Assembly: GCF_002954245.1 (NCBI RefSeq)
Contig: NZ_PPTG01000029.1
Coordinates: 1-64,000 of the forward strand
Length of the DNA stretch: 64,000 bases
Origin: Cryobacterium aureum
Lineage (GTDB): Bacteria > Actinomycetota > Actinomycetes > Actinomycetales > Microbacteriaceae
Direction: 5' to 3'
A program made the translations under genes and the position numbers. Under the pieces are notes generated by a model. It was not told the DNA's origin. It saw nothing but the letters and a program-made list of their open reading frames with translations, and did no database searches. Position 1 is the first letter of the stretch. Each line of letters begins with the position of its first letter. This document shows positions 53,810-64,000 of the stretch, in pieces.

Positions 53810-54976
53810 CTACAACGTGAGTCCCACCAGCACCGGCTCGGGCTGCAGATTCACGCCGAACTCCGCCTGTACCCGGCCGAGCACGTACCGGGCCAATTCG
53901 GCGACTTCCTCGGCGGTCGCCCCGCCGGTGTTGGTCAACGCGAGGGTGTGTTTGCTCGACACGGCCGCCTTCGACCCCGGTAGGCGAAAACTGCGGCCGA
54001 CGCCGGCATGTTCAATGAGCCAGGCGGCGCTGAGCTTGACCAGGCGCACGGATTCCTCGCCGGGAATGGGCCCGACGCCCATATATTCCTCGAGTGGAAT
54101 GACTCGGTCGGCCGGCTCCGGCTCGAGTGGCCAGCGCGGAGCATCCGTTGGCAGGGAGCGCGCAAAGGCCTCGGTAACGATCGGGTTGGTGAAGAACGAC
54201 CCGGCGCTGTAGGTATCGGGGTCATCAGCGTCGAGTACCATGCCCTTGCCCGCCCGCAGACCAAGCACGGTCGCCCGCACGATCGACAACGGCACCCGGT
54301 CCCCGAGCTGCACGCCGAGCGCCCCGGCGAGTTGGCCATACTTCAGCGGCTGGCCGAGGGTGCTCCCCAAAACGGATGCCTCGGCCGCGGTATCGTGCAG
54401 TTCCAGTTCGATTGCGAGCACGACACCGCGCAGGCCCTGCTTGAGCGCTGAGGTGCGGTAACCAAGGCCCAGGTCGGCGCGCTCGAGACGTTCGACCTCG
54501 CCGGTTTCATAGGAGAGAAAGTCGATTGCCACGAGGCTGTCGGAGAGCTCCTGGCCGTAGGCGCCAATGTTCTGCACCGGGGCGGCGCCGCACGACCCAG
54601 GGATGCCCGACAGCGCTTCGATGCCGGCCCAGCCGTGATCCACGGTGTAGGCGACGAGGTCGTCCCACGGTTCGCCGGCCTGCACGCGGAGTCGCACCCG
54701 ATCGGTCGGCCCGGTGACGGCATCCGCTTCGCCCGTGGCTTTACTGTCGAGCACCTCGATACCGCGAGTCACCACCTGGATGACGATGCCGTCGAACCCT
54801 TCGTCGGCGACGACGGTGTTGGAGCCGCCGCCGAGCAACAACCAATTCTCGTCCATGCCCCAGACCACGAGGGTCTCGTCGATGAGGTCCTGCTCGGTGA
54901 CCGGCACCACCCGGGCGGCGGGCGGCCCACCGACCCGAAAGGTGGTGAGCGTGCTCAGGGCAACGGGTTCAATCAT
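53810..54976 (-). CDS. murB: UDP-N-acetylenolpyruvoylglucosamine reductase
   Basis: 388 residues. FAD-binding motifs LTTFRVGGPPAA and LSGIPGSCGAAPVQNIGAYGQE (about 115-137), and the catalytic Ser in AGSFFTNP. The C-terminal Glu segment is present. It makes UDP-MurNAc for peptidoglycan. It is the last gene after two MaoC-type dehydratase genes, 3 bp after the second. Confidence 0.95.
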   Translation of the reverse strand: MIEPVALSTLTTFRVGGPPAARVVPVTEQDLIDETLVVWGMDENWLLLGGGSNTVVADEGFDGIVIQVVTRGIEVLDSKATGEADAVTGPTDRVRLRVQAGEPWDDLVAYTVDHGWAGIEALSGIPGSCGAAPVQNIGAYGQELSDSLVAIDFLSYETGEVERLERADLGLGYRTSALKQGLRGVVLAIELELHDTAAEASVLGSTLGQPLKYGQLAGALGVQLGDRVPLSIVRATVLGLRAGKGMVLDADDPDTYSAGSFFTNPIVTEAFARSLPTDAPRWPLEPEPADRVIPLEEYMGVGPIPGEESVRLVKLSAAWLIEHAGVGRSFRLPGSKAAVSSKHTLALTNTGGATAEEVAELARYVLGRVQAEFGVNLQPEPVLVGLTL

Positions 54977-54979
54977 GTT

Positions 54980-55402
54980 TCAGGCCAGGTTGACGCGCGC
55001 CTGCGCCTTGCCGAGAACGGTCGCGCCGTTGAACGTCACGGTCAGGTCAATGCGGGCCACGAGGGCGTCAAGGTCGATGGCGCCGACTTTGGCGACCACG
55101 GACACCGTGGCGCCGTCAATGGCATCGACGAAGACTGGGCGAGTAAATCGCACCTGGAAGTCGAGAACCCGGGCCGGGTCGCCGGCCCAGTCGACGACCG
55201 GCTGCACGGCCAGGCCCATGGTGAGCATGCCGTGGGCGAGCACGCCGGACAGCCCAACCGACTGCGCGACATCGTCGCGGTAGTGAATGGGATTGAAATC
55301 ACCGGATGCCCCGGCGTAGCGCACGAGGGAATCGCGCGTCAACGGGAAACTCGCCTCGGCGACGACGTCGCCGACAGACAGGTCGGCCAGAACGGGGGTC
55401 AT
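54980..55402 (-). CDS. MaoC-type (R)-hydratase, HadB-like
   Basis: 140 residues, single hot-dog domain with the hydratase 2 motif YAGASGDFNPIHYRDD (catalytic Asp and His) and GVLAHGMLTMGL. Together with the HadA-like partner it should dehydrate 3-hydroxyacyl thioesters. It overlaps the upstream gene by 4 bp. In actinobacteria these proteins are heterodimeric dehydratases; here their fatty-acid role is inference. Confidence 0.9.
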   Translation of the reverse strand: MTPVLADLSVGDVVAEASFPLTRDSLVRYAGASGDFNPIHYRDDVAQSVGLSGVLAHGMLTMGLAVQPVVDWAGDPARVLDFQVRFTRPVFVDAIDGATVSVVAKVGAIDLDALVARIDLTVTFNGATVLGKAQARVNLA

Positions 55403-55845
55403 TCGTCTCCCCTGACGACGAGGGTGGAGATGGCGGTCACGACGTGCGCGCCGCTCGCGTCAACGATGTTGGACTCGGCGGTAACCATGGAGTGGCCGCC
55501 GAGGCTCTTGATGCTCGTCACCGCGAGGGTGGCGGTGAGTTCGTCGCCGGCGACGATCGGGCGGGTGTAGCTGAAGCGCTGGTCGCCGTGCACAACGCGG
55601 GTGAAGTCGATGCCGCCATCGGGTTCGGCCAGAAGCTGAGCCAGGGTGGCCTCCTGCACGACCACGGCGAACGTGGGCGGAGCGACAACGTCGTGGTGGC
55701 CGGCCGCGCGGGCCGCCTCGGGATCGTGGTTGATCGGGTTGGTCGCGAACACGGCGCGGGAGAATTCGCGCACTTTTTCACGGCCGACAAGATACGGTGC
55801 GACCGGCGGAAAGACCCGCCCCTGCAACTCTGGGTTCACTGACAC
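55399..55845 (-). CDS. MaoC N-terminal / FAS1-like dehydratase, HadA-like (UPF0336 type)
   Basis: 148 residues, hot-dog fold lacking the Asp/His pair of the hydratase motif, as in HadA/HadC-like structural subunits. Family features: YLVGREKVREFSRAVFATNPINHD, VVAPPTFAVVV and GDQRFSYTRPIVAGDEL. First gene of the hadA-hadB-murB group. Similar genes lie next to tRNA-Trp-secE-nusG in mycobacteria; here they are 11 kb away from it. Confidence 0.88.
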   Translation of the reverse strand: MSVNPELQGRVFPPVAPYLVGREKVREFSRAVFATNPINHDPEAARAAGHHDVVAPPTFAVVVQEATLAQLLAEPDGGIDFTRVVHGDQRFSYTRPIVAGDELTATLAVTSIKSLGGHSMVTAESNIVDASGAHVVTAISTLVVRGDE

Positions 55846-55916
55846 CCGTCGAGTCTACTAAGAGACCTCCCGGCCGATGTCAGGAGCATGCCCCAACAAG
55901 GCGCACACTATTAAGC

Positions 55917-56366
55917 GTGAAATGTGTATCCGTGCGCCTCGGTGACCCCGAGGTAGCCCCTCTTCTGCTTGACCTGCACCGTGAATACGAAACCCGCTAC
56001 GGCGACGGCGATTCCGTGCACGACGTCGATGGTACCGAGTTCGATCCGCCCACCGGCGGCTTTCTCGTTCTCGTCGACGACACTACGACGGTCGCCGGCG
56101 GCGGCCTGCGCCAGTTCAACGCCAGCACCGCCGAGGTCAAGCGCATGTGGACCAACCCGAATTACCGCCGCCAGGGCCATGCTAGAACGATCCTGCGTGA
56201 ACTCGAATCCCTCGCCCGCGGCCTCGGCTACGAGCGGATGCGGCTGGAAACCGGCTATGCCCAGCCGGAAGCCCTCGCCCTCTACCGCAGCCTCGGTTTC
56301 ACCGACATCGGCAACTACGGCATCTATGAGCACGCCTCCGGCTTCGAGCTTGATCTAACCCTTTAA
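55917..56366 (+). CDS. GNAT family N-acetyltransferase
   Basis: 149 residues. Acetyl-CoA-binding motif MWTNPNYRRQGHARTILREL (about 82-101) and the C-terminal ALALYRSLGFTDIGNYG are clear. The start is the GTG at 55917; an ATG five bases on is out of frame. No Shine-Dalgarno is seen, and -10-like sequence (CACTAT) ends 6 bp before, suggesting a leaderless mRNA. Substrate unknown. Confidence 0.87.
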   Translation: MKCVSVRLGDPEVAPLLLDLHREYETRYGDGDSVHDVDGTEFDPPTGGFLVLVDDTTTVAGGGLRQFNASTAEVKRMWTNPNYRRQGHARTILRELESLARGLGYERMRLETGYAQPEALALYRSLGFTDIGNYGIYEHASGFELDLTL

Positions 56367-56368
56367 CC

Positions 56369-56407
56369 AGCGGATGCCCGCCCACACAGTGTGGCCGAGC
56401 ATCCGCT
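56369..56407. terminator. Bidirectional terminator, acetyltransferase / metQ
   Basis: AGCGGATGC (56369-56377) pairs with GCATCCGCT (56399-56407); an inner CCACAC/GTGTGG stem lies within. It sits in the 50-bp gap between convergent genes. Confidence 0.65.
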
Positions 56408-56416
56408 TGAACGGGG

Positions 56417-57247
56417 TTACGCGGTGGGGATGACCAGGCCGCCCCAGGTGTCGGTCATGTACTGCTGGGTCTCGGCCGAGAGCAGCAGCTCGAGCAGCTT
56501 CAGCACGCGCGGGTCGTTCTCCAGCTCCGGCGTTGTGGCGAGCACGTTCGAGTAGGGGCTGTCGGTGCCCTCGATCAGAATCGCGTCGTCGGCGCTGAGC
56601 CCGGCCGGCAGAGCGAAGGAGATCGTGACGAAGGCGGCATCCACATCGGCGACGGCCTGCGGCAGGGTGGCATTCTCGATTTCGACGAAGTCGAAGTCGC
56701 GCGGGTTGGCGGTCACGTCAGCGAGCGTGGTCGGCTTCTCGGCGACCTCGATCAGTCCCTCGGCGGCGAGCATCTCGAGCGCGCGCCCTTCGTTCGACGG
56801 GTCGTTCGGAATGGCTATGCGAGCACCGTCTTCGAGGTCGTCGACGCTCGTCACCTTGTCGCTGTAGAACGCGGCGCTCGGCAGGTAGATCGCACCGAGG
56901 CTCACCAGGTCGCCGCCGGTGGAGGTATTGAAGGTGTCGAGGAACGTGGCGTGCTGAAACAGGTTCGCATCGATCGAGCCGTCGGTCAGGGCGATATTGG
57001 GCGTGGTGTAGTCGGTGAAGTCCTTGTAGACGATCTCGAGTCCGGCTTCGGCGGCGAGGTTGTCCTGCACGAACTTGATGATGTCACCGGCCGGCGTCGC
57101 GAGCGCGCCGACGTTGATCGTGCCGAGGCTCGCGGTATCGGTGTCGGTGGCGGCTGGCACGTCGGCGGCGCAGGCCGACAGGCTTAGCAGAGCGGATGCT
57201 GCGAGGGCGACGCTGGCGAGACGGCCGGCGCGGGTGGTGAATTTCAA
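56417..57247 (-). CDS. metQ: Methionine-binding lipoprotein, NlpA/MetQ family
   Basis: 276 residues. Signal peptide with lipobox LLSLSACAAD (lipid Cys about 25), then the NlpA fold with DFTDYTTPNIALTDGSIDANLFQH, a family signature, and PNDPSNEGRALEML. It captures D/L-methionine for MetNI. The start appears to be TTG 57247, with AAAAGAGAC before it; no ATG fits without overlapping metI. Confidence 0.93.
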   Translation of the reverse strand: MKFTTRAGRLASVALAASALLSLSACAADVPAATDTDTASLGTINVGALATPAGDIIKFVQDNLAAEAGLEIVYKDFTDYTTPNIALTDGSIDANLFQHATFLDTFNTSTGGDLVSLGAIYLPSAAFYSDKVTSVDDLEDGARIAIPNDPSNEGRALEMLAAEGLIEVAEKPTTLADVTANPRDFDFVEIENATLPQAVADVDAAFVTISFALPAGLSADDAILIEGTDSPYSNVLATTPELENDPRVLKLLELLLSAETQQYMTDTWGGLVIPTA

Positions 57248-57273
57248 GGTGTCTCTTTTCGTGTCGGGACGAA

Positions 57274-58017
57274 CTAGATGGCTGTGGGGACGGTGGCGCG
57301 GCTGCGGGTCGGCCTGCCCCGGTGGGAGAAACGACGGGCCAGCCACGTTGCGAGCCCCTGCAGAATCATGACGATGATGAAGATGAGAATGATGACGGCG
57401 ACCATGTGAATGGTGCTGTAACGCTGGTAGCCGTACTGGATGGCGACCTGGCCGAGCCCGCCGCCGGCGACCGTTCCGACCATGGCCGAGAAGTTGATGA
57501 TCGAGGTCACCGTGGTGGACAGACCGAGGATCAGCGTGGAGAGCGACTCCGGCACGAGCACCTTGGCGACGATCTGCCAGCGCGTCGCACCGAGGGACTC
57601 AGCGGCTTCAACGAGGCCGGAATCGACCTCCTTGATGGCTATCTCGACCATGCGGGCGAAGAAGGGGATAGCCACGACGGCGAGCGGCACGATCGCGGCG
57701 GTCGATCCGATGAAGGTTCCGACGACCAGCCTGGTGAACGGGATCAGCGCAACCATCAGGATGATGAACGGCACCGACCGGCCGAGGTTGACGACGAATT
57801 CGAGTACCCGGTTGATGACCCGGCCGAGCGGCCTATATCCGAACGGGGCCTCGAACAGTCCGCCGCGTTCGGTGCCGACCAGCAGGATGCCGAGCGGCAG
57901 TCCCACCAGAACGGTGAACAGCACGGCGACACCGACCATATAGAGGGTCTCGCCGGTGCCGACGAGGAGCACCTGAAACAGTCCGGACCAGAAGCCGGGA
58001 GCGGTGGGGTCGATCAT
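57274..58017 (-). CDS. metI: Methionine ABC importer permease
   Basis: 247 residues with five or six helices and a permease EAA-type loop DSGLVEAAESLGATRWQIVAK (about 138-158). It overlaps metN by 4 bp. The C-terminus is longer and more basic than in many MetI proteins. Confidence 0.94.
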   Translation of the reverse strand: MIDPTAPGFWSGLFQVLLVGTGETLYMVGVAVLFTVLVGLPLGILLVGTERGGLFEAPFGYRPLGRVINRVLEFVVNLGRSVPFIILMVALIPFTRLVVGTFIGSTAAIVPLAVVAIPFFARMVEIAIKEVDSGLVEAAESLGATRWQIVAKVLVPESLSTLILGLSTTVTSIINFSAMVGTVAGGGLGQVAIQYGYQRYSTIHMVAVIILIFIIVMILQGLATWLARRFSHRGRPTRSRATVPTAI

Positions 58018-59027
58018 GCGCGCGCTCCTTCCATGGCTGCGCCGTCGCCGACGATCTCGACGAGCAGTCCCTGCCCGCGTAGGTCGGCGATCGGGGCGGC
58101 GTTGGCGAGCGGTGTGCCTGGCAGCTCGAGGCGGGTGCGCCCGGCCTGGTTGCCGCCGATGGTCTCGACGACGGCGCCGAGGATGCTCACGTCGAGGCCG
58201 TAGCTGCGAGCCAGTTGGGCGATCACCGGCCGGTCGGCCGAGCCGCCACTGAAGGTGATCTCGATCACGGTGTTGCCAGGGTGCGGCGCAATTTCGCCGA
58301 GCGGAAACAGTTCGTGAGCCAGCCGGGAGCCGGGGGTAGAGATGAGCGACACGATCGATCCCTGCTCGAGGATGCGACCATGTTCGAGCATGGCGGCCGA
58401 GTCGCAGACCCGCTTGACGACATCCATTTCATGCGTGATCAGCAGCACGGTCAGACCGACCTGAACGTTGATCGTTTTCACGAGGTCGAGGATGGACCGC
58501 GTGGTCTCGGGGTCGAGGGCACTCGTGGCCTCGTCGGAGAGTAGAATCTTGGGATTGCCGGCTAGCGAGCGAGCAATGCCGACGCGTTGTTTCTGCCCGC
58601 CGGAGAGTTCTGCCGGGTAGGCGCCGGCCTTGTCGGCGAGCCCGACCAGGTCGAGGATCTCGAGCGAGCGCCTTCGGCGCTCGGTGCCGCCGACGCCGGC
58701 GATTTCCAGGCCCAACTCGACGTTGCCCTGCGCCGTGCGCCCGGCGAGCAGGTTGAAGTGTTGAAAAACCATGCCGATCTTGCGGCGGGCCAGGCGTAGC
58801 TGGTCGGGCGAGAGTCGCGTGAGCTCCTCACCGTCGACGGTGACCGTGCCGCTGCTCGGACGTTCTAGCAGGTTGATCGCGCGAATGAGGGTGCTTTTAC
58901 CTGCACCGCTCTGGCCGATCACGCCGAAGATCTCGCCGCGGGCCACCTCAAGGCTGACATCATCGAGGGCGGTCGTGGCGGCCGCGGCCGCCCCAAAGGT
59001 TTTGAAGACATGTTTGACGGAGATCAC
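58014..59027 (-). CDS. metN: Methionine ABC importer ATPase
   Basis: 337 residues from GTG 59027. NBD (1-245) with Walker A GQSGAGKSTL, signature LSGGQKQR, Walker B ILLSDEATSALDP and His in ITHEMDVV. The C-terminal NIL regulatory domain (about 255-330) binds methionine and causes trans-inhibition in the E. coli system. First gene of metN-I-Q. Confidence 0.95.
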   Translation of the reverse strand: MISVKHVFKTFGAAAAATTALDDVSLEVARGEIFGVIGQSGAGKSTLIRAINLLERPSSGTVTVDGEELTRLSPDQLRLARRKIGMVFQHFNLLAGRTAQGNVELGLEIAGVGGTERRRRSLEILDLVGLADKAGAYPAELSGGQKQRVGIARSLAGNPKILLSDEATSALDPETTRSILDLVKTINVQVGLTVLLITHEMDVVKRVCDSAAMLEHGRILEQGSIVSLISTPGSRLAHELFPLGEIAPHPGNTVIEITFSGGSADRPVIAQLARSYGLDVSILGAVVETIGGNQAGRTRLELPGTPLANAAPIADLRGQGLLVEIVGDGAAMEGARA

Positions 59028-59208
59028 TGGGCACCCGGGCCTGGTCGAGGCGCGGTACCCATTTACCGCAACGGTTCCAGTCTGTCGACCGGCCGACGGC
59101 CCACCAAATCCCCGGCAGCTCTGTTGCGCCCTATTACCCGCCCGAGATCACGGTCTGCGACCCGTTTCGATGGCTCCGGCGCCTGCGGGGAGGTAGCGTT
59201 AGAGGGCT
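59028..59208 (-). other. Leader region of metN, possible structured RNA
   Basis: A 181-bp GC-rich stretch between divergent metN and the HEAT-repeat gene. Some stems are visible, such as GCGGTA/TACCGC near 59054-59071. I looked for SAM-I and SAM-IV riboswitch cores and found no convincing match, so methionine control through RNA remains unproven. Confidence 0.25.
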
Positions 59209-59781
59209 ATGCAAAACAAATTGATTCCGCACCCCGACCTTCCGATCGACCTGCCGACCGAGGAACGCATTCGCGCCGCCGTCGCGCACTACGGCGAGAA
59301 CGTCGTCATCGACAATGCCGTGGCCCTGCTGCGTGCCAAGAACGCCGGCAAAGACTTTCTGCTCTATGCCGGCGGACGCCACGCGCTGGGCATTCTCGAG
59401 GGTGCTCCCGCGCTGTACTGGCCCGAGCTGTGGGGCGCCCGCGCTCTGCTGCACGTCTGGGGCGAGCAGGCCGCTCCGTACATCGTCGTCGGCCTGAACA
59501 ACCAGGCCTGGCGCGTACGCGAAATGTGCGCCAAGGTCGTGCTGTTGCGCGGTCTGCAGGTCGTGCCAAAGCTCGTGCGCCTCACCACTGACGAGCACCC
59601 GCGCGTGCGTTCCGCCGCACTGCACGCCCTCGCCGATCAGGGCACCGAAGCCAATATCGCCACGATCGAGGTGCGCCTGCGCGACTCCGACAAGGAGGTG
59701 CGCCGCGCGGCCCAGCAGGCTCGCGACGCCATCCGTTCGCGCCTGAAGCTGACCGACGCGGCAGCCGAGCCCGAGGCCTGA
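59209..59781 (+). CDS. HEAT-repeat protein
   Basis: 190 residues, all-helical. The C-terminal 80 residues carry two or three HEAT/PBS-lyase-like repeats (WRVREMCAKVVLLRGLQVVPKLV, HPRVRSAALHALADQG, DKEVRRAAQQARDAIRSR). Such repeats are protein-binding scaffolds. It has no signal peptide, so it is cytoplasmic. The partner and role are unknown. Confidence 0.78.
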   Translation: MQNKLIPHPDLPIDLPTEERIRAAVAHYGENVVIDNAVALLRAKNAGKDFLLYAGGRHALGILEGAPALYWPELWGARALLHVWGEQAAPYIVVGLNNQAWRVREMCAKVVLLRGLQVVPKLVRLTTDEHPRVRSAALHALADQGTEANIATIEVRLRDSDKEVRRAAQQARDAIRSRLKLTDAAAEPEA

Positions 59782-59802
59782 CCCGCCGCGCGCATCCGCT
59801 CG

Positions 59803-60699
59803 CTACGGTCGGCGGAGCAGCGCACCCTCGTGCCGGCAGGTGGCGGCGGCGGTCAGCATGGCGTCGGCCAGCAGGGTCTGCCAGGCGGCAGTATCCAGGG
59901 GCAACCCGCCGTTCACAATCGTGCACACGGATGCCGCGAGCGTCGCGTCCCCGGCACCCATCGTGTCGATGACCGGGCTGTCGAGCTCGGCGATGGGCAC
60001 GCGGATCAGCCCATTGTTCGCGGATGAGACCGAGGCACCTAGTCGTCCGGCTGTCGCCAACACGGTGCGGGCCCCGGCCTCGACGAGCCGTTCCCGCAGC
60101 TCATCGAGCGTGCTGTCGTAGAGCAGATCGGCGTCTTCATCGCCGACCTTGACGAGCAGGCTGCGCACGGCGAGCGCTTCGAAGTTGCGCACGAACCGCG
60201 GCCCGTCATGCAACATGCCGGCCCGGGGGTTCGGGTCGATCACGAGGCGGTGCTCCGGGTCGGAGACGCCGGCGGCGAAGGCTTCGGTCTGCGCGGTGTC
60301 GTCGAACGGAAAACAGCTCACGACGACGAGCTCGGCCGCCTCGAGCGCGGCGCGCTCGGAAGCACCGAACTCGATGCGGCGCGCTTTCGCAGCGTCGTTG
60401 AAGAAGTAGCGGGGCTCGCCGTCGGTACGGTCGGACACCGCCCGCGACGACCCGAGCGGGCCGGAGGTCGCGATGAGCTGCACGCCGTACTGGTCGAGGA
60501 ATGCCCGAAGCACCGCGCCGTCGGCGTCGTCGCCGACCATCGCGATCAGGGCCGTCGGCACCCCGAGCACGGCCAGTCCGACCGCCACATTCAGGGCGGC
60601 GCCACCGGGGAATTCCCGGCTCGTCTCCGAGTCACGCAGTACGTCGATCAGGGCGTCGCCGACGACGACGACACGGGCGGGGGTATTGAGTTCCGGCAT
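59803..60699 (-). CDS. PfkB family sugar kinase (fructokinase-like)
   Basis: 298 residues from ATG 60699 with GAGAGTGGACC upstream; an ATG 12 codons earlier is less likely. Ribokinase/PfkB fold: N-terminal GDALIDVL and EFPGGAALNVAVGLAVLG, and C-terminal DTMGAGDATLAAS with the catalytic Asp. Substrate is a free sugar, probably fructose, but this cannot be fixed from sequence. No sugar-pathway gene is adjacent. Confidence 0.88.
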   Translation of the reverse strand: MPELNTPARVVVVGDALIDVLRDSETSREFPGGAALNVAVGLAVLGVPTALIAMVGDDADGAVLRAFLDQYGVQLIATSGPLGSSRAVSDRTDGEPRYFFNDAAKARRIEFGASERAALEAAELVVVSCFPFDDTAQTEAFAAGVSDPEHRLVIDPNPRAGMLHDGPRFVRNFEALAVRSLLVKVGDEDADLLYDSTLDELRERLVEAGARTVLATAGRLGASVSSANNGLIRVPIAELDSPVIDTMGAGDATLAASVCTIVNGGLPLDTAAWQTLLADAMLTAAATCRHEGALLRRP

Positions 60700-60799
60700 G
60701 GTCCACTCTCTTCGAAGCCGCGAGGCGGTCGGCACTCACAAGGCTAGACCCGGCTCGTGGCCGGTGCGGCGACAACCGCGCCCGACCAGAACAGAAAGC

Positions 60800-60835
60800 A
60801 GCCGGCCCGAGGAATCCATTCTCCTCGTGCCGGCT
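60800..60835 (-). terminator. Hairpin after the small membrane protein gene
   Basis: AGCCGGC (60800-60806) pairs with GCCGGCT (60829-60835), with an inner CGAGGA/TCCTCG stem. On the minus strand it is followed by GCTTTCTGTTC, a weak T-rich tail, 20 bp after the small ORF stop. Confidence 0.55.
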
Positions 60836-60854
60836 GTTCTGGAGCCATGGCGCG

Positions 60855-61019
60855 CTAGACGCTCTTTCGTCCTGACATCGACCGCATCAGGAACATGATC
60901 ACCGCGATGATCGCGAGCACGATGCCGACCCAGATCAGGAATTGAAGCGACTGCACCAGACCTCCGGTAATGAGCAGCACCACCGCAACAATGGCCACAA
61001 TGATGAGTAACGGGTTCAT
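60855..61019 (-). CDS. 54-residue membrane protein
   Basis: Reads MNPLLIIVAIVAVVLLITGG onward and ends in a basic RSMSGRKSV tail. Two hydrophobic helices (about 4-20 and 25-45) separated by a short VQSLQ loop. The ATG has GAAAGG eight bases before it and a terminator-like hairpin follows the stop, so it is probably a real monocistronic gene. No family recognised; small stress-related or toxin-like membrane peptides look similar but nothing supports that choice. Confidence 0.7.
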   Translation of the reverse strand: MNPLLIIVAIVAVVLLITGGLVQSLQFLIWVGIVLAIIAVIMFLMRSMSGRKSV

Positions 61020-61086
61020 AGTCCGACCTTTCATTTCATGCGCGGGGAGATCCCGATTGCAGCGATACTACCCCCTTGTGGGGGCC

Positions 61087-61118
61087 GGAAGTAGATGCCG
61101 CGTGCGGCATCTACTTCC
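61087..61118. terminator. Strong hairpin after the thi operon
   Basis: Perfect 15-bp arms GGAAGTAGATGCCGC (61087-61101) and complement (61104-61118) with a 2-nt spacer, 19 bp after the moeB/thiF stop (minus strand). A second CCCCC-ACAA-GGGGG hairpin lies beside it. No T-tract, but the position fits transcript termination. Confidence 0.65.
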
Positions 61119-61136
61119 GTGTCATCACTGCGCGGT

Positions 61137-63302
<2,166 letters not shown>

Positions 63303-63306
<4 letters not shown>

Positions 63307-64000
63307 GAGTGACCTCCTTTCAACAAAGCGGATGCGGGAGCGCGGCTGGAAAATCGGTCCGGCCGAAAGGCCCTCCACCGATCGTCGGCGATTCCCTCGA
63401 TGAGCTGGAGACAGTGCTCGGCGGCGACCGGGGTGAGCAGTACGCCGTGGCGAAAGAATCCGGTGGCGATGATGAGGCCTGGAATGTCGCCGTCCGTGCC
63501 CGAATCGACGCGACCGAGGAGCGGCGCGTTGTCGGGAGTTCCCGGCCTGGCGCGGGCGGTCGTTTCGATCAGTTCGAGCTCGCTCACCGCCGGCACCAGC
63601 ACCTGGGCGTCCCGCAAGAGCTGATAAACGCCGCCGGCCGACACCACGCCCGAGCCGTCTTCGCGCTGCGTGGCTCCGATCACGAGCGTTCCGTCGGTGC
63701 GCGGAACCAGATACACCGGCACACCGTGCACCAGTCCGCGAACCGTGCAGGTGAGCAGTGGCTGCAGGGGCTCGGGCACCCGCAGCCGCAGAATATCCCC
63801 GTAAACCGGGCGAAGCGGAAGCTTCAGATGCTCTGGCAACCCGTCCAGCGCGGCCGCTCCGAGCCCATTGGCCACGACCACGTCGGTGGCTGTGACCGTG
63901 GAACCATCGAAAAGGGCGACGCCAGTGACGCGGGAGGAGGCATCCGCTGAATGCAGCAACCCGCTGGCCTGCACGCGAATGACGGCGTCGTGGCCGTGGT
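63303..64000 (-). CDS. thiO: Glycine oxidase ThiO, C-terminal part (cut by window edge)
   Basis: At least 232 residues are in the window; the frame is open to base 64000 and the start lies outside. DAO-family FAD oxidoreductase C-terminal half: VVVANGLGAAALDGLP, LRPVYGDILRLR, YLVPRTDGTLVIGATQREDG and the C-terminal FAD motif LIIATGFFRHGVLLTPVAAEH. In thiamine synthesis it oxidises glycine to the imine used by ThiG. First visible gene of thiO-S-G-moeB; a TPP riboswitch, if present, would lie beyond the edge. Confidence 0.93.

Noticed and set aside
59028-59208. SAM riboswitch upstream of metN
   Set aside because: Conserved SAM-I/SAM-IV core sequences and the kink-turn could not be found; only generic GC-rich stems are present.

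Overview
The window is high-GC, gene-dense chromosomal DNA from a Gram-positive actinobacterium, most likely of the family Microbacteriaceae and perhaps Cryobacterium-like. The pointers are a class Ib nrdHIEF operon, RamB/AceB, a MaoC pair next to murB, sugar ABC importers without their own ATPase, 'alternate signal peptide' proteins with a SipW-type peptidase, GTG/TTG and apparently leaderless starts, and the recurring word CGGATGC/GCATCCG. The genus is inference. I see no phage, insertion sequence, integrase, CRISPR array or rRNA operon.

Layout. 0-4.5 kb: nrdH-nrdI-nrdE-nrdF (minus) behind a promoter overlapped by two NrdR boxes 32 bp apart, with DnaA-box-like sites further upstream. 4.4-7 kb: a short shikimate-dehydrogenase-like remnant, then cystathionine gamma-synthase and cystathionine beta-synthase. 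7-10.7 kb: DUF3105 and DUF305 proteins, a palindromic repeat and an ABC exporter. 10.8-19.4 kb: two paralogous alpha-glucoside-like importers (binding protein plus two permeases each) on either side of a LacI regulator with two clear GGAACCGGTTCC operators. One permease carries an unusual beta-sandwich-like insert. 19.6-20.9 kb: rplJ-rplL with an L10 leader. 20.9-26.7 kb: MFS exporter with MarR regulator, an OmpR-type two-component system and a lipoprotein. 26.8-28.6 kb: a stand-alone YqaJ-like nuclease, a second copy of the palindromic repeat, and an MDR-family oxidoreductase. 28.7-31.9 kb: a four-gene SipW locus. 32.2-37.2 kb: photolyase, then divergent malate synthase and RamB-like regulator. 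37.4-41.3 kb: an ABC-ATPase-like protein that has lost every catalytic motif, a FadR-type regulator, a soluble Cache-domain protein and a succinate-semialdehyde dehydrogenase. 41.4-44.3 kb: tRNA-Trp-secE-nusG-rplK-rplA. 44.6-53.8 kb: aminotransferase, DrrAB-type ABC exporter with a NarL-type two-component system, and a PspC/LiaF-like envelope-stress module. 53.8-56.4 kb: HadA/HadB-like MaoC proteins, murB, and an acetyltransferase. 56.4-59 kb: metNIQ. 59-64 kb: HEAT-repeat protein, PfkB kinase, a 54-residue membrane protein, and thiO-thiS-thiG-moeB/thiF, cut by the window edge.

The most unusual material is the pseudo-ABC-ATPase/FadR/Cache operon (37.4-39.9 kb), then the SipW locus with a FnIII plus ricin-type protein, the permease with an inserted domain, and the composite palindromic element present twice. 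These are readings of the sequence only. No homology search was run, and genes were identified from remembered family motifs.
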